Below, one piece after another: positions 26,136 through 34,544 of a stretch of 64,000 nt of DNA. The notes under the pieces were generated by a model that did no database searches, was not told where the DNA came from, and saw nothing but the letters and a program-made list of their open reading frames with translations. The stretch is taken from the NCBI RefSeq assembly GCF_016887565.1, contig NZ_CP069396.1:2693001-2757000 (forward strand), written 5' to 3'. Each line of letters begins with the position of its first letter. Position 1 is the first letter of the stretch. Position numbers and translations under genes: made by a program. The stretch comes from Archangium violaceum. GTDB lineage: Bacteria > Myxococcota > Myxococcia > Myxococcales > Myxococcaceae.

Positions 26136-27584
26136 ATGACGCGCGAGCGGTACCAGAGGGAGGGGCAGCCGAGCGGAGCGCACGGTCAGGGAGCGCCGCC
26201 ATCCGGGGCGCTGCCCTTGCCGACGCTGCGTGTCATGGACGCCATCGCGCTCATCGTGGGCATCGTGGTGGGAGCGGGCATCTTCCGGACGCCCTCACTG
26301 GTGGCGCAGAACTCGGGGGGTGGGGGCACCGTGCTCCTGCTGTGGAGCCTGGGCGGGCTGGTCTCCCTCATCGGGGCCATGTGCTACGCGGAGCTGGCCA
26401 GCACCTGGCCGAACGCCGGCGGGGACTACCACTACCTGCGCCGGGCGCTCGGAGAGTCGTTGGCCTTCCTGTTCGCCTGGGCGCGGCTGACGGTCATCCC
26501 CACCGGCTCCATCGCGCTGCTGGGGTTCATCTTCGGGGACTACGCCTCCCAACTGCTGCCGCTGGGCGACCACTCGTCCGCCGTCTACGCCGCGCTCTCG
26601 GTGGTGGTGCTCACCGGGTTGAACGTGGCCGGCATCCACCTGGGTAAGTGGACGCAGAACCTGCTCACGGTGGCGGTGGTGGTGGGGTTGGGGTTGGTCA
26701 TCGTCGCCGGGCTCCTCTCCCCGCCGCCCAATCCTCCACCGGTCACCGGGGGGACTCCTGGCGGGGCGGGCCATGCCGGCTGGGGGCTGGCGATGGTGTT
26801 CGTGCTGCTGACGTACGGCGGTTGGAACGAGGCGGCCTACATCTCCAGCGAGCTGCGCGGAGCGCGTCGTGGCATCGCCTCCGCGCTGCTGTGGAGCCTG
26901 GTGGCCGTCACCTGTCTCTATGTGCTGGTGAATGTGGCCTACCTGAAGGCGCTGGGGCTGGCGGGGGTGGCGCAATCGGATGCCGTGGCGGCGGAGCTCC
27001 TGCGGCGCGTGGTCGGGCCCGGGAGCGCCCAGCTCATCAGCCTGATCATCTGCGCGGCGGTGCTCACCTCGTCCAACGCCACCGTCCTCATGGGCTCGCG
27101 CACGAACTACGCGTTGGGACGCGACTTCCCGATGTTCTCTCCCCTGGGACGGTGGAGCGCTCGGGCGGGCTCGCCGGTGAACGCGTTGCTGGTGCAGGGG
27201 ACGCTCTCCCTGGCGCTGGTGGGCGTGGGCGCCATCACCCGGCGGGGCTTCGAGACGATGGTGGAGTACACCGCGCCCGTCTTCTGGTTCTTCTTCCTGC
27301 TGACGGGCATATCGCTGCTGGTGCTGCGCCGGCGCGAGCCGGACGTGGTGCGCCCCTTCCGCGTGCCGCTCTACCCGCTCACCCCGCTGCTGTTCTGCGC
27401 GACGTGCGCGTACCTCCTCTACTCGAGTCTCGCCTACACGGGGACCGGGGCGCTCGTTGGCGTGGCGGTGCTGGCCACGGGGCTGGTGCCGCTGGTGCTC
27501 ATGCGGCGGAAGGCTCGCCAGCCAAGGAATCCGTTGCACGGAGGTCGTACACCATGGGGACTCGGAAGGCAGCGATCGGCGTAG
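26136..27584 (+). CDS. APC-family amino acid permease
   Basis: The 482-residue protein has about 12 helices. The conserved first helix (IALIVGIVVGAGIFRTPS) has the GxG-I-F-R/T signature of LAT-type transporters, and YAELASTWPNAGGDYHYLRRALG is the APC family hallmark for helix 3. A 30-residue hydrophilic N-terminal tail precedes it. It probably takes up or exchanges a neutral or cationic amino acid. It diverges from the acetate operon across a 264-base gap in which I saw no clear operator. Its last 31 bases overlap the next gene. Confidence 0.85.
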   Translation: MTRERYQREGQPSGAHGQGAPPSGALPLPTLRVMDAIALIVGIVVGAGIFRTPSLVAQNSGGGGTVLLLWSLGGLVSLIGAMCYAELASTWPNAGGDYHYLRRALGESLAFLFAWARLTVIPTGSIALLGFIFGDYASQLLPLGDHSSAVYAALSVVVLTGLNVAGIHLGKWTQNLLTVAVVVGLGLVIVAGLLSPPPNPPPVTGGTPGGAGHAGWGLAMVFVLLTYGGWNEAAYISSELRGARRGIASALLWSLVAVTCLYVLVNVAYLKALGLAGVAQSDAVAAELLRRVVGPGSAQLISLIICAAVLTSSNATVLMGSRTNYALGRDFPMFSPLGRWSARAGSPVNALLVQGTLSLALVGVGAITRRGFETMVEYTAPVFWFFFLLTGISLLVLRRREPDVVRPFRVPLYPLTPLLFCATCAYLLYSSLAYTGTGALVGVAVLATGLVPLVLMRRKARQPRNPLHGGRTPWGLGRQRSA

Positions 27585-28180
27585 CACTGTTGGCGGGCCT
27601 CGGGCTCGGGGGCGGCTCGCTCGCCACGCAGGCACCCGAGGAGCAAGACTCCTCGGACTTCGTCTACGTTCCCCCCAACATGGGGCGTGCGGATCTCCCC
27701 GAGCGGGCGCCGGACGTGCCGTACGTGCCCACCTCGCAGAATCTGGTGGACGCGATGCTGGAGCTGGCCGGCGTGCGGCAGGGGGACGTGGTCTACGATC
27801 TGGGCTCGGGAGACGGCCGCATCGTCGTCACCGCGGCGAAGAAGTACGGTGTGCATGGGGTGGGCATCGACATCAACCCCGAGCGCGTCCAGGAGGCGGA
27901 GGCCAACGCGCGGTCCGCGGGCGTGCAGCGGCTCACCGAGTTCCGGCAGGAGGACATCTTCAAGGCGGACATCGGTGATGCCTCGGTGGTGACGATGTAC
28001 CTGCTGCCGAGCGTCAACACCCGGCTGAAGCCCAAGCTGCTGCGGGACCTGGAGCCGGGGACGCGCATCGTCTCGCACGCCTTCGACATCGAGGGATGGG
28101 AGCCGCTCAAGACCATCGAGGTGGATGGGACCACCCTCTACCTCTGGGTCGTCCCCGAGAACCCATCCCAGGTGCGGTAG
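27554..28180 (+). CDS. exported class I SAM-dependent methyltransferase
   Basis: The 208-residue protein starts with a signal-like peptide (MGTRKAAIGVALLAGLGLGG, then SLATQA). A methyltransferase core follows: VYDLGSGDGRIVVTAA (motif I), GIDINPERV (motif II) and MYLLPSVNTRLKPKL. Methyltransferases normally need cytoplasmic SAM, so an exported one is unusual; the N-terminus could instead be a membrane anchor facing in. The start is well supported: GGAGG precedes ATG 27554 by nine bases even though it lies inside the permease gene (31-base overlap). The overlap implies translation coupling with the permease. The substrate is unknown. Confidence 0.8.
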   Translation: MGTRKAAIGVALLAGLGLGGGSLATQAPEEQDSSDFVYVPPNMGRADLPERAPDVPYVPTSQNLVDAMLELAGVRQGDVVYDLGSGDGRIVVTAAKKYGVHGVGIDINPERVQEAEANARSAGVQRLTEFRQEDIFKADIGDASVVTMYLLPSVNTRLKPKLLRDLEPGTRIVSHAFDIEGWEPLKTIEVDGTTLYLWVVPENPSQVR

Positions 28181-28195
28181 CGCGCCGCGACCGGG

Positions 28196-29110
28196 TCAAT
28201 CGAGGAAACGACGTTCCCAGCGGCGCAGATCCTCCGGGGTGAAGTCGGTGCCGCCCTGGGATTGCTCATGGTAGAGCCAGGGCTCCAGCACACGCGCCAA
28301 CTCCCGGTAGGCTGGCAGTGTCTGGCCCTGCTCGGTGTCACCTGCCTCTGGCCAGGGGCCGAGGGTGACGACGGCCCGGTCACCTTGCATGTCCTGCACG
28401 GTGGTTCCCGGCGAGTGCAACCGGGAGCGCAGCCCGGACGTGCCCCCCAGCTCGCCGAGCACCGGTTGGCCCAGGAAGGTCATCCACGCGGAGCCTCGCA
28501 CCTGCGTGCCAAGGTGAAGCGAGTAATCACCTGGTTTGGGAATGTCCATGCCTGGGTAGCGGAAGCACTGCTGTCGAATCTCTCGTTCCACGCCCAGAAG
28601 CTCTGTGTCGCAGTTGAAGGAAAGACCCACGTAACCGGAGCAGAAAGGCAGGTGGCCCGCGACCTCGAATGCCAGCTCACGGAGCTTCTCCGGCCCATGT
28701 TCCTCGAGATACTCGGTGGGGAGCCAGAAAGACGCCGCGCACGTCATCCCCAGCCGATCAGCCCTGGATGGGTTGTCCAGCGGCCTCCCGTAGTATCGGA
28801 ATCGATACCGATCCTCCGCGTTCGATGCATCTCGCAAGTGGATGATGGGCCAGCGGCGCTTGTTCATCTTTTCCCGGATGTGCTCCCAGCCAGCATGATC
28901 CAGCTTCTGCCAGTCCCCCTCCTCATCCGCATAGAGGCCGAGCGCATCTGGTCCTACCGTACGCAGGTACGCCGTTAGCGCGTTCATTACTGCGCGAGAA
29001 AGCTCCGCATGAGGGCGGTGCATATAGAAATCGAGGCTCAGCCCCTCGCGTATCAGCAGGTACCCGCTGCGTGAGCAGGTGCGAATCCGCGGGTAATGGT
29101 GGCTTGCCAT
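28196..29110 (-). CDS. DUF3396 (type VI immunity-type) protein
   Basis: The 304-residue soluble protein has the features of the DUF3396 family: a FYMHRPHAELSRAVMNALTAYL block near the start, YADEEGDWQKLDHAGWE in the middle of the first third, and an aromatic C-terminal region ending LYHEQSQGGTDF. Proteins of this family are known or suspected immunity partners of polymorphic toxins in proteobacteria. No intact toxin gene lies beside it, so here it would be an orphan or a remnant of a toxin pair. GC content is visibly lower than in the neighbours. ATG 29110 overlaps the stop of a short open frame upstream (TGATG), which may be the tail of a lost toxin gene. Confidence 0.75.
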   Translation of the reverse strand: MASHHYPRIRTCSRSGYLLIREGLSLDFYMHRPHAELSRAVMNALTAYLRTVGPDALGLYADEEGDWQKLDHAGWEHIREKMNKRRWPIIHLRDASNAEDRYRFRYYGRPLDNPSRADRLGMTCAASFWLPTEYLEEHGPEKLRELAFEVAGHLPFCSGYVGLSFNCDTELLGVEREIRQQCFRYPGMDIPKPGDYSLHLGTQVRGSAWMTFLGQPVLGELGGTSGLRSRLHSPGTTVQDMQGDRAVVTLGPWPEAGDTEQGQTLPAYRELARVLEPWLYHEQSQGGTDFTPEDLRRWERRFLD

Positions 29111-29319
29111 CAAAAGACTCCCAAGCGGGGGACGATCATCCGTGGCTTTGGTCCCAGTGCTTCCTTGACGAAGGTCATCTTCCAGCAGCAGGGCGGACCT
29201 GTCCTCGAAAGGTGGACACTACGCCGAGCCGCTGGTGCCTTTCATACAGAGTCTCGGGCTCGCCGTGGCTCTCGCGCCGGGCCGGCCCCTATTGTCGGGC
29301 CATCGCCCGAGGCTCGCGC

Positions 29320-30516
29320 ATGAGTGTCCGACCCAACATCTACGCCCCCAACATCTGGAACAATCCGCACTCCTTCTACTCCTCACTGCGGCGTGAAGCG
29401 CCGGTCAGCCAGGTGGAACCGGGTGGCATGTGGGCGGTGACCCGCTACGAGGACGCGCTCCATGTCCTCAAGAATCCGCAGATCTTCTCGTCGGAGGGCC
29501 TGCGCGCGGCCACACAGCCCGCCTGGCTCGGGCAGCGCAACCCGGTGAGCGACTCCATCCTGGTGTTGGATCCACCGGACCACACCCGCCTGCGCTCTCT
29601 CATCACCCGCACCTTCTCGGCCCCGGGCGTGGCCCGCCTGGAGTCCTTCGTCCGCTCCAATGCCGAGTCGATCGTCGCCGACATGCTGGCGCGCCGCCGG
29701 GTGGATTTCGTCGAGTCGATGGGTCTGACGCTCCCCTCGCGCACCATGAGCGCGCTGCTGGGGCTGGACACCTCGCTGGCGCCGCGCTTCAAAGGCTGGG
29801 CGGATGCCATCGTGAGCTTCGGCATCACTCCTCCGGATGCCACGGAGCGGCAGGCCGAGCTGCGCGCCACCCTGACCGAGCTCAAGCATCACCTGGGACA
29901 GGTCCTGGAGCTGCGCCGGCGCGAGCCCGGCAACGACGTGGTCAGCGATCTCCTCCAGGCCCGGGCTCAAGGAGGGGTCCTCTCGGATGACGAGCTGCTG
30001 GGCTTCCTCGTCCTGCTGCTGGTGGCGGGGCTGGAGACGACGTACGACCTGCTGGGCCTCTGCGGACTGATGTTGGCGGACCAGCCGGACATCTGGGCAC
30101 GCTTGAAGGCGGACCGCACGCTTGTGCCGAAGTTCGTCGAGGAGGTGCTGCGCTTCGAGTCGCCCTCTCAGTCCACCATGCGCATCACCACCCAGGAGAC
30201 GGAGCTGGGTGGGGTCCGGCTGCCCAAGGGGGCGGTGCTGATGGTGCAGTTCGTCTCGGCCAACCGGGACGAGTCGGTCTTCCCCAACCCCCACCGCTTC
30301 GACCTGGACCGCACGGGTACTCCGCACCTGGGCTTCGGCCATGGCATCCACTTCTGCGTGGGCGCCCCCCTGGCTCGGCTGGAGGCGCGGCTGGCCGTGG
30401 AGGTGCTGCTCGAGCGCTGCTCCAAGCTGGTGCGCGAGCCCGGGCCGGTGCAGTGGAACGTGGCGGTGACGACCCGCGGGCCCGCGGTGCTCCCCCTGGA
30501 GCTGCACCCGGCCTGA
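29320..30516 (+). CDS. cytochrome P450
   Basis: The 398-residue soluble bacterial P450 has the I-helix oxygen-binding segment VAGLETTYD, the ExxR motif in EEVLRFES and the heme-binding loop FGHGIHFCVGAPLARLE with the cysteine ligand. The first 60 residues (NIYAPNIWNNPHSFYSSLRRE) are usual. It oxidises a small substrate using a ferredoxin pair not seen nearby. It lies next to the polyketide operon but on the opposite strand, convergent with the sigma-54 activator gene, so it could be a tailoring enzyme for that pathway. The 209-base upstream region also holds the remnant linked to the DUF3396 gene. Confidence 0.93.
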   Translation: MSVRPNIYAPNIWNNPHSFYSSLRREAPVSQVEPGGMWAVTRYEDALHVLKNPQIFSSEGLRAATQPAWLGQRNPVSDSILVLDPPDHTRLRSLITRTFSAPGVARLESFVRSNAESIVADMLARRRVDFVESMGLTLPSRTMSALLGLDTSLAPRFKGWADAIVSFGITPPDATERQAELRATLTELKHHLGQVLELRRREPGNDVVSDLLQARAQGGVLSDDELLGFLVLLLVAGLETTYDLLGLCGLMLADQPDIWARLKADRTLVPKFVEEVLRFESPSQSTMRITTQETELGGVRLPKGAVLMVQFVSANRDESVFPNPHRFDLDRTGTPHLGFGHGIHFCVGAPLARLEARLAVEVLLERCSKLVREPGPVQWNVAVTTRGPAVLPLELHPA

Positions 30517-30543
30517 GCTGCGAGCGCCTGGCGTGGCTCAGGC
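30511..30543. terminator. bidirectional stem-loop over two convergent stops
   Basis: GCCTGAGC and GCTCAGGC form a perfect 8-bp inverted repeat with a 17-base loop. The repeat covers the stop codons of the P450 gene and of the convergent NtrC-type gene. Confidence 0.45.
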
Positions 30544-31899
30544 GCGGATGCGGGGAATGCCCAGCCGCTGGCGCTTCTCCCAGAGCGCCTTGCGGCTGAT
30601 GCCCAGCCGGCGCGCCAGCTCCGTCTCCCCCAGCTTGTCCTGGTGCTCCAACACGAAGCGGCGGAAGTACTCCTCCAGCGAGTCCGGTGAGGCGCTGCCC
30701 TCGATGCCGGGCTCTGGCAGCTCGTGCGTCTCGAAGGTGATGTTGCCACCGGGCTCCAGCGCGAGCAGCCCGGGCGTGACGAGCGGGCCATCGGCGAGGA
30801 TGACGGCGCGCTCGATGGCGTTCTCCAGCTCGCGCACGTTTCCGGGCCAGGGGTGCGTGGTGATCGTTGTGAGCGCCTCGGGCGAGAAGGTGGCGGGCGG
30901 CCGGTTGAGCCGCTGGCACGCCCTCTCCAACAGATGCTTCGCGAGCGCCGGGATGTCCTCGCCGCGCTCGCGCAGGGGCGGCAGCTTGATCTCCACCACG
31001 CGCAGCCGGAAGTAGAGATCCTGCCGGAATGCGCCCTCCTGGACGCGCTTGGGCAGGTCCCGGTGAGTGGCGGCGACGATGCGCACGTCCACCTTGCGCG
31101 AACGGGTGGCTCCCACGCGTCGCACCTCGCCGTCCTGCATCATCCGCAGCAGGCGGGCCTGGGCGGGGGCGGGCAGCTCGCCAATCTCGTCGAGGAAGAG
31201 CGTTCCTCCGTCCGCGCTCTCCACCAGGCCCGCGTGCGCGGTCTGCGCTCCGGTGAAGGCCCCCTTCTCGTGGCCGAACAGCTCGGACTCCAGCAGGCCC
31301 TCGGGGATGGCGGCGCAGTTGACGGCCACCAGCGGGCCATCGCGCCGGGGGCTCTGCGCGTGGAGCGCCCGCGCCACCAGCTCCTTGCCGGTACCGGACT
31401 CGCCCAGCACCAGCACCGTGGCAGGCGAGGCGGCCACCTTGCGGATTCGCTCGAAGGCGTCGCGCATGGCCAGGCAGTTGCCCACCATCCCGCTCACCGC
31501 GTACGTGCGCTCCACCTCGCGCTTCAGCGCCGCGTTCTGCCGGTTCAGCCGGCCCTCGCGCAGCACGCGCTCCACCTGCAGCAACAGCTCGTCGTGGTCG
31601 AAGGGCTTGGCGATGTAGTCCACCGCTCCCAGCTTCATGGCCTCCACCGCCGAGCGCACCGTGGCGTAGCTGGTCATGATGAGCACCGGCACTCCCGGCG
31701 CCTTGGCGATGACGTCCGTGCCCGCCGCGCCCGGCAGGCGCAGATCGCTCAGGATGAGGTCGAACGTGTCCAGCTCGTGGTTGGCCTCGGCTTCGTGCAC
31801 GGCGCCGGCCTCGGCCACGTCGTGCCCCGCCCGCGTCAACAGGCGGCGCAGCTCGGTGCGGATGACGGGCTCGTCCTCGATGACCAGGATGCGGCTCAT
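30538..31899 (-). CDS. NtrC-family sigma-54-dependent response regulator
   Basis: The 453-residue protein has all the parts of an NtrC/CbrB-type activator. The receiver domain (about 1-120) has the acidic pocket IEDEP and phospho-acceptor Asp52 in LSDLRLPG. The AAA+ domain has Walker A GESGTGKE, the sigma-54 contact loop GAFTGA and Walker B GTLFLDEIGE. A C-terminal helix-turn-helix (ETELARRLGISRKALWEKRQRLG) completes it. It should bind upstream enhancers, contact sigma-54 RNA polymerase and melt promoters using ATP after phosphorylation. It lies just past the end of the polyketide operon, whose promoter is of the sigma-54 type, making it the leading candidate activator. Confidence 0.95.
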   Translation of the reverse strand: MSRILVIEDEPVIRTELRRLLTRAGHDVAEAGAVHEAEANHELDTFDLILSDLRLPGAAGTDVIAKAPGVPVLIMTSYATVRSAVEAMKLGAVDYIAKPFDHDELLLQVERVLREGRLNRQNAALKREVERTYAVSGMVGNCLAMRDAFERIRKVAASPATVLVLGESGTGKELVARALHAQSPRRDGPLVAVNCAAIPEGLLESELFGHEKGAFTGAQTAHAGLVESADGGTLFLDEIGELPAPAQARLLRMMQDGEVRRVGATRSRKVDVRIVAATHRDLPKRVQEGAFRQDLYFRLRVVEIKLPPLRERGEDIPALAKHLLERACQRLNRPPATFSPEALTTITTHPWPGNVRELENAIERAVILADGPLVTPGLLALEPGGNITFETHELPEPGIEGSASPDSLEEYFRRFVLEHQDKLGETELARRLGISRKALWEKRQRLGIPRIRA

Positions 31900-32115
31900 A
31901 GGTGCTTGCCCCCCTGTCCGAGGTCGCTCGCGGAGGCCCGGCGCGTTCTTCGGAAGGCTTGACCGTAAGGGTAGTCCCTCGGACCCGTCCTGTCTCCACC
32001 TCCAAACGGTTTGACGAGGCGCGTCATGCCCGGTGCGCGGCTCGGACCCGCCAGGCCGGAGCGCGTGCGGGAGGCGGTGCGGGATGTGCTGAAGTCCTGA
32101 GCCGCCGGGCCTTTC

Positions 32116-32919
32116 TCAGGGCACGGCCACGGCGCTTCCTCCATCCACGCGCAGCAGCGCGCCGTGGATGTAGTTCGCCAGCGGGCTCGCCAGGAAGGCC
32201 ACGGCATGCGCCACGTCCCTCGGCACGCCGATCCGTGCCTGTGGCGTCGGATAGTACTCCTCGACGATGTGTGCCTTGACCTCTTCCCAGGTCTTGCCCC
32301 AGCCACGATGCACTCCCATCATGAACATGTGGGATTGCATCGACTCGGTCTGGATCAGTCCCGGGCTGACCGTGTTCACGGTGATGCCCGAGTCTGCCAG
32401 CTCGAGCGCGAGGCTCGCGGTCAGGTGGTTCATGGCGGCCTTGGAGGCGCCATAGGCGGCCATGTCCGCGAGCGGGCGGGTCGATACGTTGCTCGAGATC
32501 TGGATGATTCTCCCGAAGCGTGCCTCCTTCATCGCGGGGACGAGCGCGTGGATGAGCTCGATCGAGGCCACGACGTTGATGCGGTAGGTCCGCTGCCACT
32601 CCTCGGGGGGCGGAGTGAACCAGCCGGGCATGGCGAAGCCAGGGGCGTTGTTGACGAGAATGTCCACCCCGCCGAGCCGTTCCCGGGCCTCCGCCGCGAG
32701 GCGCCATCCCGCTCCTGACGGCTCGAGGTCGACGACGAGGGGGACTGCTCGCCCGCCAGCGTCGCGGATGGATTGGGTGATGGCCTGCACGCGCTCGGCG
32801 TTGCGGCCGTGGATGGCCACGGTGGCGCCTTCGGCCGCCAGGGTCCGGGCGATCTCCTCGCCAATGCCCATGCTGCTGCCAGTGACGAGGGCGCGCTTGC
32901 CCTCGAGTTCCAGATTCAT
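32116..32919 (-). CDS. short-chain dehydrogenase/reductase, last gene of the PKS operon
   Basis: The 267-residue SDR has the cofactor loop TGSSMGIGEE, the NNA structural motif (VNNAPGF), catalytic Ser in ISSNVS, and the YGASK Tyr-Lys pair. The C-terminal half carries a substrate loop (HMFMMGVHRGWGKTWEE) typical of 3-ketoacyl or polyketide reductases. It follows the flavoenzyme gene by 34 bases, and GGAGG precedes ATG 32919. As the last gene in the operon it is likely a tailoring reductase or dehydrogenase acting after cyclisation. It is less related to actIII-type ketoreductases than the gene at 39921-40712. Its substrate is inferred. Confidence 0.88.
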   Translation of the reverse strand: MNLELEGKRALVTGSSMGIGEEIARTLAAEGATVAIHGRNAERVQAITQSIRDAGGRAVPLVVDLEPSGAGWRLAAEARERLGGVDILVNNAPGFAMPGWFTPPPEEWQRTYRINVVASIELIHALVPAMKEARFGRIIQISSNVSTRPLADMAAYGASKAAMNHLTASLALELADSGITVNTVSPGLIQTESMQSHMFMMGVHRGWGKTWEEVKAHIVEEYYPTPQARIGVPRDVAHAVAFLASPLANYIHGALLRVDGGSAVAVP

Positions 32920-32953
32920 GGAGCCTCCATGTCTTCGCTTCGGGAGGAGTCGC

Positions 32954-34540
32954 TCAGGCCACCAGGCGCTCGAAGTCGATGCCCAGGTCCTGACAGAGGA
33001 TTTGTGCCGAGGCGCGGCCACTGCCCGCGCTGATGCTGCCGCCTGGGTGGGTGCTCGAGCCCGTCATGTAGAGCCCGTCGATGGGGGTGCGGTACTGGCC
33101 CCAACCCGGCAGCGGCCGCAGGGCCATCGACTGGAAGAGGTAGTTACCGAGGTGTGTCGATTCCCCCTCGATGAAGGCGGCGTTGCGGCGCTCGATCTCC
33201 CGCGGGTTGATGATCTTCCGGTGGATGAGGTTCGACGCGCTCATGTTGGTCGTGTGCCGCTCCAGGTGCGAGAGCACCTCGTTGGCCACTCCCATCTCGA
33301 TTTCATCCCACTTCTCCGCTCCCTGCTCGAGGTGGTAGGGCGCGTAGCAGTGCAGGTAGCCGGTGTGCTTGCCGGGCGGTGCGCGCGTGGGATCGAACAG
33401 CGTCTGCGTGACCATGGCTGGCACGTCCGGCCGGAGCTGGCCGCGCTGGAGATCATCGAAGTAGCGGCGGAACTCCCTCCGTGTCGCGGGAGAGAATTCG
33501 ACCATGGCGGAGCGATTGACCTCCTCACCGGCCTTGTAGCGGGGCGCCTCCTCGAGGGCCATGAGCTGGCAGAAGGACTGGAAGGGATTGATCTTCAGGC
33601 GGCGCACCCGGTGGGGCATCTCGGAGGGCAGCTCCTTGGGGTCGAGCATCCCGAGGAAGAGCTGCTTGACGTTGACGCCGGACACCACGGCCCGCCGCGC
33701 CGTGAGCGTCTCGCCCGTCTCGAGCTCCACCCCGGTCGCCTTCCCGCCCTGTACGAGGATCCGCCGCACGCCACTCCGGGTGCGCACCGTGGCTCCGTGG
33801 TCACGCAGACATTCCGCCAGCTTGTCGACGAGCACCCCGCTTCCTCCCTCGGGCACGCCGATGCCGAAGCGGTGGATGAACGGGGTGAGCATGTAGAGAT
33901 GGCTCCCCGTGCCCACCTCGTGCGGATCGAAGATGACCTCGCTGGCCTGGCGGGCCATGGCGATCTTGAGCCGGTCATCCTCGAACCACTCGTCGAGCAG
34001 CTGCATGCCGCTCAGCATCAAGGCATGCATCGTCTCCCGTCCCGCGTCGCTCTGGTCGAGCATCGAGAAGAGCTGTCCGGTGGGCGGACAGGCGGAGAAC
34101 ATCGTGGGCAACATCATCTCCAGCCCGTCCCCCGCCCATGCGCAGAAGCGCTTGTAGGCATCCGCGTCACGGGCCGAGAACTTCTCGGCGATCGATGCGC
34201 AGGTGCGATCGATGTCGCGGTAGCAGATGAAGGAGCTGTCGTCGGGAAAGACGACCGAGTAGAGGATGTCCGGGTAGTGATACTTGAGCCCGTACTTCGA
34301 CATCAGCCCCAGCTCGTCGTCGAGGAGGAGCGGGTTGGCCTGGATGGTGATGTGGCAGGTCGACGCGGGGTCGGACTTGAATCCCGGGCCGCACAGCTCG
34401 CGAGTCACGCAGCCGCCACCGAGCCCGCCACTCTTCTCGAGGACACAGACGTCGAGCCCCGCCTTGGCCAGATAGGCCGCGGCGGTCATGCCGTTGTGGC
34501 CGGAGCCAATGACAATCACATCGTAGGAGGGGTTCTTCAT
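32954..34540 (-). CDS. phytoene-desaturase-like FAD oxidoreductase
   Basis: The 528-residue flavoenzyme opens with the dinucleotide motif GSGHNGMTAAAYL. Its C-terminal FAD block GLYMTGSSTHPGGSISAGSGRA is the CrtI/CrtN hallmark, and a Tyr/His-rich middle follows. The family includes carotenoid desaturases and isomerases, as well as FAD oxidoreductases in polyketide pathways. As no carotenoid genes are present, I infer a role in oxidising the polyketide. It begins four bases after the stop of the asparagine-synthetase-type gene, so translation is probably coupled. Three consecutive tailoring genes (amidotransferase, this enzyme, SDR) form the distal part of the operon. Confidence 0.87.
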   Translation of the reverse strand: MKNPSYDVIVIGSGHNGMTAAAYLAKAGLDVCVLEKSGGLGGGCVTRELCGPGFKSDPASTCHITIQANPLLLDDELGLMSKYGLKYHYPDILYSVVFPDDSSFICYRDIDRTCASIAEKFSARDADAYKRFCAWAGDGLEMMLPTMFSACPPTGQLFSMLDQSDAGRETMHALMLSGMQLLDEWFEDDRLKIAMARQASEVIFDPHEVGTGSHLYMLTPFIHRFGIGVPEGGSGVLVDKLAECLRDHGATVRTRSGVRRILVQGGKATGVELETGETLTARRAVVSGVNVKQLFLGMLDPKELPSEMPHRVRRLKINPFQSFCQLMALEEAPRYKAGEEVNRSAMVEFSPATRREFRRYFDDLQRGQLRPDVPAMVTQTLFDPTRAPPGKHTGYLHCYAPYHLEQGAEKWDEIEMGVANEVLSHLERHTTNMSASNLIHRKIINPREIERRNAAFIEGESTHLGNYLFQSMALRPLPGWGQYRTPIDGLYMTGSSTHPGGSISAGSGRASAQILCQDLGIDFERLVA

Positions 34541-34544
34541 GGAT

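Noticed and set aside
29114-29319. Search for a second sigma-54 promoter before the P450 gene.
   Set aside because: TGG and GC pairs occur, but none has the GG-N10-GC spacing, so no promoter was called.
32002-32100. A plus-strand frame of about 33 codons (ending PERVREAVRDVLKS, stop 32098-32100) between the SDR stop and the activator start.
   Set aside because: The end looks like a glycosyltransferase C-terminus, but it is far too short, has no start or neighbours, and could be chance. It was not reported as a gene remnant.
32954-34540. A carotenoid biosynthesis role for the phytoene-desaturase-like gene.
   Set aside because: No phytoene synthase, cyclase or GGPP synthase lies nearby, and the gene is coupled to the polyketide operon.
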